DNA of 64,000 nt from an uncultured Burkholderiales bacterium (GCA_943908475.1 CALTTG010000001.1:62001-126000); one strand, 5' to 3'; counted from the stretch's first letter, positions 6,902-14,998 are shown. Numbers and translations: made by a program. Notes: generated by a model not told the origin, from the sequence alone.

Positions 6902-9310
6902 ATGTCTCAACTTTTCGAGCCGACCGCGCTGGTCGTCCCGTTCGAACAACTGCGCATGTCTGACGTCGAGTCCGTGGGGGGCAAGAACGCGTCCCTGGGC
7001 GAGATGATTTCCCAACTGCCCAACGGCGTTCGCGTGCCGACCGGCTTTGCCACCACGGCCCATGCGTTCCGCGAGTTCCTCAAGCACGATGGCTTGAGCG
7101 AGCGCATCAGCCAGCGTCTGGCCACGCTGGACACCGAAGACGTCAAGGCCCTGGCCGAGGCGGGCGCCGAGATCCGTGGCTGGGTGGAATCCCAACCCTT
7201 CCCGGCTGATCTGGAACAAGCCATTCGCGAGGCGTTTGTCACCCTGGCGGGCGGCAACCTCGAGGCCTCGTTTGCCGTGCGCTCGTCGGCCACTGCCGAA
7301 GACCTGCCCGACGCCTCGTTCGCTGGCCAGCAAGAGACCTTCTTGAACGTCGTCGGCATCGAAGACATCCTGCACAAGATGAAGGAAGTCTTTGCCTCGC
7401 TGTACAACGACCGCGCCATCTCCTACCGCGTGCACAAGGGCTTTGCCCACGACGTGGTGGCCCTGTCGGCCGGCGTGCAGCGCATGGTGCGCTCTGACCT
7501 GGGCGCTGCGGGCGTGATGTTCACCATGGACACCGAATCGGGCTTCCCCGACGTCGTCTTCATCACCTCCAGCTATGGCCTGGGCGAGACCGTGGTGCAA
7601 GGCGCCGTAAACCCCGACGAGTTCTATGTGCACAAGCCCACCCTCAAGGCGGGCAAGCGCGCCCTGATCCGCCGCAACCTGGGCTCCAAGCTGCTCAAGA
7701 TGGAGTTCTCCACGCCCGCTGAAAAAGCCGCCACCGGCAAGCTGGTCAAAACGGTCGACACCGCCACCGAGGTGCGCAACCGCTACAGCCTCACCGACGA
7801 CGACGTGCTGGAGCTGGCCCGCTACGCCCTGATCATCGAAGAGCACTATGGACGCCCCATGGACATCGAATGGGGCAAGGACGGCGGCGACGGCAAGCTC
7901 TACATCCTGCAAGCTCGCCCTGAAACCGTGAAGAGCCAGCAGCAAGGCAAGAGCGAGCAGCGCTACAAGCTCAAGAGCACCGGCACCATCCTGGCCGAAG
8001 GCCGCGCCATTGGCCAGAAGATCGGCACCGGCCCCGTGCGCATCGTGCACAGCATCGCCGAGATGGACACCGTCAAGCCCGGCGACGTGCTGGTCACCGA
8101 CATGACCGACCCCAACTGGGAGCCCGTCATGAAGCGCGCCAGCGCCATCGTGACCAACCGCGGTGGCCGCACCTGCCACGCCGCCATCATTGCGCGTGAA
8201 CTGGGCATCCCCGCCGTGGTGGGCTGTGGCAACGCCACCGACCGCCTGACCGATGGCCACCTGGTCACCGTGGCGTGTTCTGAGGGCGACACCGGCCGCA
8301 TCTATGACGGCCTGCTGGAAACCGAAGTCACCGAGGTGACCCGCGGCGAGATGCCCAAGCTGGACCTCAAGGTCATGATGAACGTGGGCAACCCTCAGCT
8401 GGCGTTTGACTTTGCCATGATGCCCAACAGCGGCGTCGGCCTGGCCCGCCTGGAGTTCATCATCAACAACGCCATTGGCGTGCACCCCAAGGCCATCCTG
8501 GACTACCCCAACGTCGACAACGACCTGAAAAAGGCCGTCGAGTCGGTGGCGCGTGGTCACGCATCGCCCCGCGCGTTCTATGTGGACAAGCTGGCCGAAG
8601 GCATCGCCACCATCGCTGCCGCCTTCTACCCCAAGCCCGTCATCGTTCGCCTGTCGGACTTCAAGTCCAACGAGTACAAGAAGCTGATCGGCGGCTCGCG
8701 CTACGAGCCCGAAGAAGAAAACCCCATGCTGGGCTTCCGTGGCGCCTCTCGCTACATCAGCAAGGAGTTTGGCGAGGCTTTTGCCATGGAATGCGAAGCC
8801 CTGCGCCGCGTTCGCACCGACATGGGCCTGACCAACGTCGAAATCATGGTGCCCTTCGTGCGTACGCTCAAGCAAGCCGAGCGTGTCACCAACATGCTGG
8901 CCGACCAGGGCCTGGTGCGCGCAGCCAAGGGCGGGACTGACGACCTGCGCGTCATCATGATGTGCGAAGTGCCTTCCAATGCCATCTTGGCCGAGCAGTT
9001 CCTCGAGTTTTTCGACGGCATGTCGATCGGCTCGAACGACCTGACCCAGCTCACCCTGGGCCTGGACCGCGACTCCGGCCTGGAGCTGCTGGCCGCCGAC
9101 TTCGACGAGCGCGATCCGGCCGTCAAGGCCTTGATCTCGCGCGCCATTGCCGCCTGCCGTGCGCAGGGCAAGTACATCGGCATCTGCGGCCAGGGCCCTT
9201 CGGACCATCCTGACTTCGCCGAATGGCTGGCGGCCGAGGGCATCGTGTCGATCTCGCTGAACCCCGACACCGTCGTGGACACCTGGCAGCGTTTGGCAGC
9301 CAAGGGCTGA
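6902..9310 (+). CDS. ppsA: Phosphoenolpyruvate synthase
   Basis: Converts pyruvate, ATP and water to PEP, AMP and phosphate, the gluconeogenic entry from pyruvate. The 802-residue protein has the N-terminal ATP-grasp domain (KNASLGEM near the start), the swivelling phosphohistidine domain with His426 in GGRTCHAAI, and the C-terminal PEP-binding barrel with Cys762 in GICGQGPSDHPDF. Thr424, two residues before the histidine, is the expected PpsR phosphorylation site. The ATG at 6902 has GGAG five bases upstream; a longer frame from 6710 runs through the ohrR region and is rejected. A terminator follows 20 bases after the stop. Confidence 0.97.
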   Translation: MSQLFEPTALVVPFEQLRMSDVESVGGKNASLGEMISQLPNGVRVPTGFATTAHAFREFLKHDGLSERISQRLATLDTEDVKALAEAGAEIRGWVESQPFPADLEQAIREAFVTLAGGNLEASFAVRSSATAEDLPDASFAGQQETFLNVVGIEDILHKMKEVFASLYNDRAISYRVHKGFAHDVVALSAGVQRMVRSDLGAAGVMFTMDTESGFPDVVFITSSYGLGETVVQGAVNPDEFYVHKPTLKAGKRALIRRNLGSKLLKMEFSTPAEKAATGKLVKTVDTATEVRNRYSLTDDDVLELARYALIIEEHYGRPMDIEWGKDGGDGKLYILQARPETVKSQQQGKSEQRYKLKSTGTILAEGRAIGQKIGTGPVRIVHSIAEMDTVKPGDVLVTDMTDPNWEPVMKRASAIVTNRGGRTCHAAIIARELGIPAVVGCGNATDRLTDGHLVTVACSEGDTGRIYDGLLETEVTEVTRGEMPKLDLKVMMNVGNPQLAFDFAMMPNSGVGLARLEFIINNAIGVHPKAILDYPNVDNDLKKAVESVARGHASPRAFYVDKLAEGIATIAAAFYPKPVIVRLSDFKSNEYKKLIGGSRYEPEEENPMLGFRGASRYISKEFGEAFAMECEALRRVRTDMGLTNVEIMVPFVRTLKQAERVTNMLADQGLVRAAKGGTDDLRVIMMCEVPSNAILAEQFLEFFDGMSIGSNDLTQLTLGLDRDSGLELLAADFDERDPAVKALISRAIAACRAQGKYIGICGQGPSDHPDFAEWLAAEGIVSISLNPDTVVDTWQRLAAKG

Positions 9311-9330
9311 CCCACCGCCTCACAAGAACG

Positions 9331-9352
9331 AGCCGCCCACGGGCGGCTTTTT
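9331..9352 (+). terminator. Intrinsic terminator after ppsA
   Basis: GC-rich hairpin AGCCGCCC/GGGCGGCT with a very short loop, followed by a run of T. It ends ppsA transcription just before the -10 box of the rpsF operon, so its DNA occupies that promoter's -35 region. Confidence 0.85.
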
Positions 9353-9357
9353 CACGC

Positions 9358-9363
9358 TATAAT
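9358..9363 (+). promoter_or_regulatory. Consensus -10 box of the rpsF-dnaB operon
   Basis: A perfect TATAAT lies 6 bases after the ppsA terminator. The -35 position 16-18 bases upstream falls inside the terminator hairpin and has no good TTGACA match, so this would be a promoter with a strong -10 and a weak -35. Predicted transcripts would have a leader of about 130 bases. Confidence 0.6.
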
Positions 9364-9391
9364 CGCGGGTTTTCTACTTGGCACAACCGTC

Positions 9392-9455
9392 CATGCCCTA
9401 GGCATGAGCAGATGTGTCAGCCTTGCCGTCCGCGTGCCTGACGCTTCGCGACGGC
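9392..9455 (+). promoter_or_regulatory. Structured rpsF leader, candidate S6:S18 autoregulatory element
   Basis: Two hairpins are visible in the untranslated leader. The first is CATGCC-CTA-GGCATG at 9392-9406. The second, at 9425-9455, has a GCCGTC/GACGGC stem continued by CGC/GCG above a single bulged C. In many bacteria the S6:S18 complex binds a leader structure upstream of rpsF. I see a comparable position and a bulged stem, but I have not matched the family consensus. Confidence 0.4.
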
Positions 9456-9502
9456 TTCACCCCCCTTCCTGATTCAGGGCGGGGAATCCACAAGGAGATG
9501 CC

Positions 9503-9871
9503 ATGCGTCACTATGAAATCGTGCTGCTGATCCACCCGGATCAAAGCGAACAAGTTCCAGCCATGCTGGAGCGCTACAAGGGTTCGATCACCGCTGCTGG
9601 CGGCCAGATCCACCGCGTTGAAGACTGGGGCCGCCGTCAACTGGCTTACCAGATCAACAAGCTGGCCAAGGCTCACTACCTGTGCCTGAACATCGAAGCC
9701 TCGAAGGAAACCCTGGCTGAACTCGAAACCGCTTTCAAGTTCAACGATGCCGTGCTGCGTCACCTGACCGTGGTCAAGAACAAGGCCGAGACTGCTCCTT
9801 CGATCATGATGAAGCAAGTCGAGCGCGAAGAGGCCCGCAAGGCCGCTCAAGACCAGCAAGCCGCCGCCTGA
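9503..9871 (+). CDS. rpsF: 30S ribosomal protein S6
   Basis: Small-subunit protein that pairs with S18 on the 30S platform. The 122-residue sequence starts MRHYEIVLLIHPDQ and carries the conserved VEDWGRRQLAYQINK segment. The ATG has AAGGAG six bases upstream. It opens the rpsF-priB-rpsR-rplI-dnaB operon, preceded by a consensus -10 and a structured leader. Confidence 0.98.
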   Translation: MRHYEIVLLIHPDQSEQVPAMLERYKGSITAAGGQIHRVEDWGRRQLAYQINKLAKAHYLCLNIEASKETLAELETAFKFNDAVLRHLTVVKNKAETAPSIMMKQVEREEARKAAQDQQAAA

Positions 9872-9909
9872 TGCTTTGCGGCATCAGGGCGTGACGTCCC
9901 ACCTGCGTG

Positions 9910-10215
9910 ATGAATGACTGCGCCGAACACCACTTCAACGAAGTGAATTTGACGGCCCAACTCACCGAACGCAAGGTACTGCGCTACACCCCAGCCGGTC
10001 TTCCAGCCCTGGATCTGAGCCTCCACCACGAATCGAACGTGGTCGAAGCTGGGCAGCCCCGAAAGGTGGTCTGCGATCTCAAGGCGGTGGCCATGGGCCC
10101 TTTGGCTGAGCAGCTCAGCCGCACCGACATCGGTGCCGAACTGCACATCAAGGGCTTTCTGGGCATGACGCGCAACGGACGAGGCGTTTTGCTGCACATC
10201 ATCGAGCTTCACTGA
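9910..10215 (+). CDS. priB: Primosomal replication protein N (PriB)
   Basis: Single-stranded-DNA-binding OB-fold protein that works with PriA in replication restart. The 101-residue product contains the characteristic segments LTAQLTERKVLRYTPAG and LHIKGFLGMTRNGRGVLLHI. ATG at 9910 is preferred, but a GTG immediately before it at 9907 is also in frame. Its place between rpsF and rpsR is typical of beta- and gammaproteobacteria and ties a replication factor to ribosomal protein synthesis. Confidence 0.93.
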   Translation: MNDCAEHHFNEVNLTAQLTERKVLRYTPAGLPALDLSLHHESNVVEAGQPRKVVCDLKAVAMGPLAEQLSRTDIGAELHIKGFLGMTRNGRGVLLHIIELH

Positions 10216-10248
10216 ATACACACACATTTCTGCACACAAGAGGTCACC

Positions 10249-10539
10249 ATGGCTATCACTCGTGGCAAGGGCAAGTTCTCCAAAGACCGCAAGGGCAAGC
10301 GCAACACCCAGTCGCTGCTGTTCCGTCGCAAGCGTTTCTGCCGCTTCACCGTCGCCGGTGTTGAACAGATCGACTACAAGGACGTCGACACCCTGCGCGA
10401 TTTCATCGCTGAAAACGGCAAGATCATCCCCGCTCGCCTGACCGGCACCCGCGCGATCTACCAACGCCAGCTGACGACCGCCATCAAGCGCGCTCGCTTC
10501 CTGGCCCTGCTGCCTTACAGCGACCAGCACAAGGCATAA
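10249..10539 (+). CDS. rpsR: 30S ribosomal protein S18
   Basis: Partner of S6 on the 30S platform. The 96-residue protein has a basic N-terminus (RGKGKFSKDRKGKR) and the conserved core RRKRFCRFTVAGVEQIDYKD, then LRDFIAENGKIIPARLTGT. The ATG follows an AGAGG Shine-Dalgarno. It is 12 bases upstream of rplI in the same operon. Confidence 0.98.
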   Translation: MAITRGKGKFSKDRKGKRNTQSLLFRRKRFCRFTVAGVEQIDYKDVDTLRDFIAENGKIIPARLTGTRAIYQRQLTTAIKRARFLALLPYSDQHKA

Positions 10540-10551
10540 GGAGTCACTGAC

Positions 10552-11004
10552 ATGCAAATCATCCTCCTCGAAAAAGTCTCGAACCTGGGCAACCTGGGCG
10601 ATGTGGTCAAGGTCAAGGACGGCTACGCCCGTAACTTCCTGATCCCTTCGGGCCGCGCTCGTCGCGCCACCGACTCGGCCATCAAGGAATTTGAAGCCCG
10701 TCGCGCCGAACTGGAAAAGGCTCAAGCTGAAAAGCTGTCCGCCGCTCAAGCCCAAGGCGAAAAGCTGGCTGGCAAGACCGTCACCATCAGCCAAAAGGCT
10801 GGCGTTGACGGCCGCCTGTTCGGCTCGGTCACCAACCACGACGTGGCCGAAGGCCTGACCGCCGCTGGTTACCAAGTGGCCAAGCAACAAGTGCGCATGC
10901 CCAATGGTCCTCTGAAGACCACGGGCGAACACGCTGTCTCGGTGGCCCTGCACACCGACGTCGTTGTCGACGTGACCGTTCAGGTCGTCGCTGCCGCCGA
11001 CTGA
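10552..11004 (+). CDS. rplI: 50S ribosomal protein L9
   Basis: Elongated large-subunit protein bound near the L1 stalk. The 150-residue protein has the N-terminal domain MQIILLEKVSNLGNLGDVV with VKDGYARNFLIPSG, a charged connecting helix rich in Lys, Glu and Ala (about residues 45-75), and the C-terminal domain with GRLFGSVTNHDVAEGL. AAGGAG precedes the ATG. A strong terminator follows 30 bases after the stop, so dnaB expression may need readthrough or its own promoter. Confidence 0.98.
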   Translation: MQIILLEKVSNLGNLGDVVKVKDGYARNFLIPSGRARRATDSAIKEFEARRAELEKAQAEKLSAAQAQGEKLAGKTVTISQKAGVDGRLFGSVTNHDVAEGLTAAGYQVAKQQVRMPNGPLKTTGEHAVSVALHTDVVVDVTVQVVAAAD

Positions 11005-11033
11005 GTCTCGACGCTCCGGCGTCTTGATGCATG

Positions 11034-11057
11034 AGCCGACCTTTGGGTCGGCTTTTT
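11034..11057 (+). terminator. Intrinsic terminator between rplI and dnaB
   Basis: Stem AGCCGACC/GGTCGGCT with loop TTTG, ending in a five-T run. It would end the ribosomal-protein transcript before dnaB, partly uncoupling the helicase gene. Confidence 0.88.
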
Positions 11058-11113
11058 CATTTTCAGAGTGGATCTCGGCACTTATCCCGAACAGTTCACC
11101 GCATTTCCAGAGC

Positions 11114-11134
11114 TCATCCACACAGTTGTCCACA
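11114..11134 (+). promoter_or_regulatory. Two DnaA-box-like 9-mers before dnaB
   Basis: TCATCCACA (11114-11122) and TTGTCCACA (11126-11134) each differ by one base from the DnaA box TTATCCACA. They lie in tandem on the same strand, with starts 12 bases apart, 35-55 bases upstream of the dnaB ATG and after the rplI terminator. This is where a dnaB promoter would be expected. Binding is inferred, not shown. Confidence 0.35.
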
Positions 11135-11168
11135 GGGTCGCCTGAGCCCAGCTCTTATCATTGACACC

Positions 11169-12602
11169 ATGGCCGAAGTCCCCCCCTCCACCCCACTGCC
11201 CTCCCCTGGCTCCACCACAGGCAGCGCCGACATCGCACGCCTGCGCATCCCGCCTCACTCCATCGAGGCCGAGCAAAGCGTGCTCGGCGGGCTGTTGCTG
11301 GACAATTCGGCATGGGATCGGGCGTCTGACATCCTGAACGAATCAGATTTTTATCGCCGCGAACACCAGCTCATTTTCACGGCGATCCAGAAACTGGTGA
11401 ACAACTCCAAGCCTGCGGACGTCATCACGGTTTATGAGCAACTTCAGATGCTGGGCAAAGCCGATGAGATCGGTGGCCTGAAGTACCTCAACGACCTGGC
11501 GCAATCGGTGCCCAGCGCGGCCAACATCCGTCGCTATGCCGAAATCGTTCGCGAACGTGCGGTGCTCCGCAAGCTGGTGACGGCTGCCGACGAGATCGCC
11601 ACCACCGCCTTTGACCCCCAAGGCAAATCGGTGGCGGACATGCTCGACGCTGCCGAGGCCAGCATCATGAAGATCGGCGAAGAAGGCAGCCGCAACAAAC
11701 AAGGTTTCTTTGCGATGGACGGCCTCGTGGTCGACCTGCTCGACCGCGTGACCGAACTGGCCGACAACGGTGCCGAGGACGTCACAGGGGTGCGAACCGG
11801 ATTCATCGACATGGACAAGATGACCGCCGGGCTTCAGAAGGGCGACCTCATCATCCTGGCGGCACGCCCCTCGATGGGCAAAACAGCATTCGCCCTGAAC
11901 ATCGGGGAGAACGTGGCGGTCAATGAAGGTCTGCCCGTGGCCGTGTTCTCCATGGAAATGGGCGCCTCTCAGCTGGCCTTGCGGATGGTGGGCTCCATTG
12001 GACGCATCAACCAACAAAATCTCCGCACCGGACGCCTGACCGATGACGAGTGGAGCCGTTTGAGCGAGACGGTCGAAAAGCTGCGCACTGCCAATGTGTT
12101 CATCGACGAGACCCCCGGCCTGTCACCCAACGAGTTGCGTGCTCGCGCTCGGCGCCTCGCCCGCCAATTCGGCGGGACCCTGGGCCTGATCATCATCGAC
12201 TACCTGCAGCTCATGAGCGGCTCGGGCGGTAACGAAGAAAACCGGGCCACCGTGATCGGCGAGATTTCTCGGGGCCTCAAAGCGCTGGCCAAAGAGCTTC
12301 AATGCCCAGTGATTGCACTGTCGCAGTTGAACCGTTCGGTTGAAACCCGGCCCGACAAACGCCCCATGATGTCCGACCTGCGGGAATCGGGCGCCATCGA
12401 GCAAGACGCCGACGTGATCATGTTCATCTATCGGGACGAGTACTACAACAAGGAATCCAAGGTGCCGGGCACCGCCGAAATCATCATCGGCAAGCAGCGT
12501 AATGGTCCGGTGGGCAGCCTGCACTTGGCGTTCCTGAAGTCCAACACTCGCTTTGAGAACCTCGCGCCAGGCACCTACGTGGGTGACGGAGACCAGTACT
12601 GA
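11169..12602 (+). CDS. dnaB: Replicative DNA helicase DnaB
   Basis: Hexameric 5'-3' helicase of the replication fork. The 477-residue protein has the N-terminal DnaG-interaction domain (PPHSIEAEQSVLGGLLLDN), a linker, and the RecA-like domain with Walker A ARPSMGKTAFA near residue 235 and the GLIIIDYLQLM Walker B. No intein interrupts it. The ATG at 11169 begins MAEVPPSTPLPSPG; a longer frame to 11031 crosses the terminator and is rejected. A perfect bidirectional terminator follows. Confidence 0.97.
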   Translation: MAEVPPSTPLPSPGSTTGSADIARLRIPPHSIEAEQSVLGGLLLDNSAWDRASDILNESDFYRREHQLIFTAIQKLVNNSKPADVITVYEQLQMLGKADEIGGLKYLNDLAQSVPSAANIRRYAEIVRERAVLRKLVTAADEIATTAFDPQGKSVADMLDAAEASIMKIGEEGSRNKQGFFAMDGLVVDLLDRVTELADNGAEDVTGVRTGFIDMDKMTAGLQKGDLIILAARPSMGKTAFALNIGENVAVNEGLPVAVFSMEMGASQLALRMVGSIGRINQQNLRTGRLTDDEWSRLSETVEKLRTANVFIDETPGLSPNELRARARRLARQFGGTLGLIIIDYLQLMSGSGGNEENRATVIGEISRGLKALAKELQCPVIALSQLNRSVETRPDKRPMMSDLRESGAIEQDADVIMFIYRDEYYNKESKVPGTAEIIIGKQRNGPVGSLHLAFLKSNTRFENLAPGTYVGDGDQY

Positions 12603-12627
12603 TCGCCAGCCTGTGTGGCGACCATGA

Positions 12628-12651
12628 AAAAGGGGCCCAAGGGCCCCTTTT
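12628..12651. terminator. Bidirectional terminator between dnaB and the BI-1 gene
   Basis: Perfect 11-base-pair stem AAAAGGGGCCC/GGGCCCCTTTT with a two-base loop, having A and T tracts at both ends. It sits between two convergent genes and can serve either strand. Confidence 0.9.
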
Positions 12652-12704
12652 GTCGTTCCAGGCCAGGATGTGTCACCTGGCGCCTGTCCACCGAGTCGGC
12701 GGGC

Positions 12705-13400
12705 TCAGTCGTCGTTTCCGCCCATGATGCCGAGGATGCTCAGCAGGGACTGGAACACGTTGTAAACGCTCAGATAGATCGACAGGGTGGCGGTCACGTA
12801 GTTCGTTTCGCCGCCATCGACCACGCGCTTGAGGTCATACAAGATGAACGCCGAGAAGATGACCACAGCCAGTGCAGAAATCGTGAGCATCAGGGCAGGC
12901 ATTTTCAGGAAGATGTTGGCCACGATGGCCAGCAGCAACACGATGGCGCCCATGGTCAGCCACTTGCCCATGCCGCTGAGGTCGCGCTTCATGGTGCTGG
13001 CCAAGGTGGCCATGGCCACGAACACGATGCCCGTGCCGCCAAACGCCGTGGCGATCAACTGTGCGCCGTTGCTCATGCCCAGCACCGCGCCGATCATGCG
13101 CGAGAGCATCAGGCCCATGAAGAAAGTGAAGCCCAGCAAGAGCAACACACCCACACCGGAGTTCTTGAACTTCTCGATGGCAAAGAAAAAGCCGAACGAG
13201 ATGGCCATGAACGCCACCAGGCCGATCAAGGGGCTGCCACCGAAGAAGCTGAAGCCCATCTGAACGCCAATCCAGGCACCCAGCACCGTGGGCACCATCG
13301 ACAGCGCCAACAAGGCATACGTGTTGCGCAGCACACGCTGACGCTGGGCGCTCATGGCACCGCTGTAGACCACATCAATGGGTTTGAGGGATTGATCCAT
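12705..13400 (-). CDS. Bax inhibitor-1/YccA-family membrane protein
   Basis: Seven-helix inner-membrane protein of the BI-1/LifeGuard family; E. coli YccA modulates the FtsH protease. The 231-residue product is almost entirely hydrophobic helices joined by short loops. It ends in a typical BI-1 C-terminus with ILYDLKRVVDGGETNYVTATLSIY, containing the conserved Asp, and then VYNVFQSLLSILG. The ATG at 13400 has GGAG seven bases upstream. It faces dnaB across a shared terminator and has its own promoter and a 5'-end hairpin. Because hflK, hflC and hflX are also in this window, a link to FtsH control is plausible but inferred. Confidence 0.9.
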   Translation of the reverse strand: MDQSLKPIDVVYSGAMSAQRQRVLRNTYALLALSMVPTVLGAWIGVQMGFSFFGGSPLIGLVAFMAISFGFFFAIEKFKNSGVGVLLLLGFTFFMGLMLSRMIGAVLGMSNGAQLIATAFGGTGIVFVAMATLASTMKRDLSGMGKWLTMGAIVLLLAIVANIFLKMPALMLTISALAVVIFSAFILYDLKRVVDGGETNYVTATLSIYLSVYNVFQSLLSILGIMGGNDD

Positions 13401-13444
13401 CTTGCTTCTCCAATGCGCCGCCACGGCGGCTTGACACTCAAATG

Positions 13445-13472
13445 GATTGCAGCAATCTCGCTTTCTGCAATC
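13445..13472 (-). promoter_or_regulatory. 5'-end stem-loop in the BI-1 gene leader
   Basis: Inverted repeat GATTGCAG/CTGCAATC with a 12-base loop, starting within a few bases of the predicted transcription start. A second, smaller hairpin of GCCGCC/GGCGGC lies at 13417-13430, just before the Shine-Dalgarno. Such 5'-terminal hairpins often protect mRNA. Confidence 0.4.
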
Positions 13473-13480
13473 TTCCGTTC

Positions 13481-13510
13481 ATTTTAAACCGAATCTGAAC
13501 AAGTTGTCAG
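13481..13510 (-). promoter_or_regulatory. Probable promoter of the BI-1 gene
   Basis: On the minus strand CTGACA (13510-13505) and TAAAAT (13486-13481) are separated by 18 bases, close to the sigma-70 consensus. The predicted start, near 13474, gives a leader of about 73 bases. Confidence 0.5.
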
Positions 13511-13529
13511 CGGTGCGCTCCGAACGGGG

Positions 13530-14351
13530 TCATTGGCGACGCCGTGCCGACTCATACAGGCAAATGGAGGCGGCCACGGCCACGTTCAAGGACTCTTCGC
13601 CCCCAGGCTGCGGAATGGCGACCGTCATGTCGCACAGGGCCATCAGGCTTTGAGCGACGCCCTGCCCCTCGTGCCCCAGAACCCACGCGCAGGGGTCCGG
13701 CAGCGGTGCGACCGGGAGCTCATGGTCCGCGTGGGAGCTGGTCGCCACCAACGGCACGCCCAAGGCGCTGAGGTCATCCACCGACGCCTGCTCGACCAGA
13801 TTCAAGGCCCAATGGGCCCCCATGGCCGCCCGCAACACTTTGGGCGACCACAAAGCAGCCGTGCCCTTGATGGCGACCACTTGCTGCACGCCAAGCGCCG
13901 AGGCACTGCGCAAAATCGTACCCACGTTGCCGGCGTCTTGCAGACGATCGAGGATCACGGTGCGAACCCCGCTCTTGACACCGACATCCTGGGGGGTGTT
14001 CAACACAAACCCAATGCGTGCGGGCGATTCCAGGGCGGTGAATTGCTTGAACATCGCCTCGGGCACCACCACTACTTTTTGAGCGGCTTGCGCCAGTTCC
14101 GTCAATCGGCGCACCACCGGATCTGCCGCGACACCCGAACCACCCGCGCCCGACCAGGCGCTGTCGGCAATCACCGCGACCGGCACAGCCTGCCCCCGCT
14201 GCACACACGCGGCACACAAATGATCCCCCTCAATCCACAGGTCGCCCAGCTTGCGATAGGCCACTGGATCAGACGCCAACTTGCGCAACTTCTGCACCAG
14301 TGGATTGTCTTTGGAGGTAATGGTTTGAACGAGTGTCATGGGTGGATGCAT
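13530..14351 (-). CDS. TrmH/SpoU-family RNA 2'-O-methyltransferase
   Basis: SPOUT-class S-adenosylmethionine-dependent methyltransferase acting on rRNA or tRNA ribose. The 273-residue protein has a substrate-binding N-terminal domain (ITSKDNPLVQKLRKLASD) and the three knot motifs: LQDAGNVGTILRSA, VLGHEGQGV and IPQPGGEESLNVAVAASI. ATG at 14351 shares its A with the rnhB stop (TGATG), the same coupling used elsewhere in this cluster; a second ATG at 14339 gives 269 residues and fits the family start equally well. The exact substrate cannot be read from sequence. It is the last gene of the cluster. Confidence 0.9.
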   Translation of the reverse strand: MHPPMTLVQTITSKDNPLVQKLRKLASDPVAYRKLGDLWIEGDHLCAACVQRGQAVPVAVIADSAWSGAGGSGVAADPVVRRLTELAQAAQKVVVVPEAMFKQFTALESPARIGFVLNTPQDVGVKSGVRTVILDRLQDAGNVGTILRSASALGVQQVVAIKGTAALWSPKVLRAAMGAHWALNLVEQASVDDLSALGVPLVATSSHADHELPVAPLPDPCAWVLGHEGQGVAQSLMALCDMTVAIPQPGGEESLNVAVAASICLYESARRRQ

Positions 14352-14998
14352 CAACGAGCTTGCCCCAAGGCTTCGCGCACAGGACCAAAACTCTGACGGT
14401 GATCGGGACAAGGGCCATGCACCTTCAATGCGGCCAAATGATCTGCCGTTGGGTAGCCCTTGTGTGTGGCAAAACCATAGGCGGGGTGACGCGCATGCAA
14501 TTGATCGCACAGGCGATCTCGGTGCACCTTGGCAAGGATTGACGCCGCAGCGATCGAGGCCACTTTGGCATCGCCCTTGACGATCGCCTCTGCGGGCACC
14601 TGCAGCACCGGGATCCGATTGCCGTCTACGAGCACCTGAGCGGGCTTGAGGCGCAGGCCTTCCACCGCGCGGCGCATGGCCAGCATCGTTGCCTGCAGGA
14701 TGTTGATGTCGTCGATTTCCTGAACCGAGGCTTCGGCAATGCTGCAACACAGCGCCTTGGCCCTGATTTCGTCGAACAGCTGTTCTCGGCGGGCCGCGCT
14801 GAGCTTTTTGGAATCGTTCAGGCCCCGGATGGGGTTTTCATCGTCCAAGATCACGGCCGCGGCCACAACCGGCCCCGCCAAAGGGCCACGGCCGGCTTCG
14901 TCGACACCGGCCACGAGTCCCACCGGCGTCCACAACAGGTCAAGCTGTTGGGGCGGCACCGGAGTCTCAGCGGGCTTCGAGGACTTGCGCGATCGCAT
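14351..14998 (-). CDS. rnhB: Ribonuclease HII
   Basis: Endonuclease that cuts the RNA of RNA-DNA hybrids and starts removal of misincorporated ribonucleotides. The motif VAGVDEAGRGPLAGPVV carries the DEXGRG catalytic residues, and the second Asp is in VLVDGNRIP. From the ATG at 14998 the product has 215 residues and overlaps lpxB by 32 bases. A GTG at 14959, just after the lpxB stop, would give a more family-like 202 residues; neither start has a clear Shine-Dalgarno. rnhB after lpxB is the usual order. Confidence 0.93.
   Translation of the reverse strand: MRSRKSSKPAETPVPPQQLDLLWTPVGLVAGVDEAGRGPLAGPVVAAAVILDDENPIRGLNDSKKLSAARREQLFDEIRAKALCCSIAEASVQEIDDINILQATMLAMRRAVEGLRLKPAQVLVDGNRIPVLQVPAEAIVKGDAKVASIAAASILAKVHRDRLCDQLHARHPAYGFATHKGYPTADHLAALKVHGPCPDHRQSFGPVREALGQAR

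Noticed and set aside
6887..9208. A 773-codon minus-strand frame opposite ppsA
   Set aside because: Same antisense GC-bias effect; no motifs, and ppsA is unmistakable on the other strand.
11031..11168. N-terminal extension of DnaB
   Set aside because: It would run through an intrinsic terminator and the DnaA-like sites; the ATG at 11169 gives the family N-terminus.
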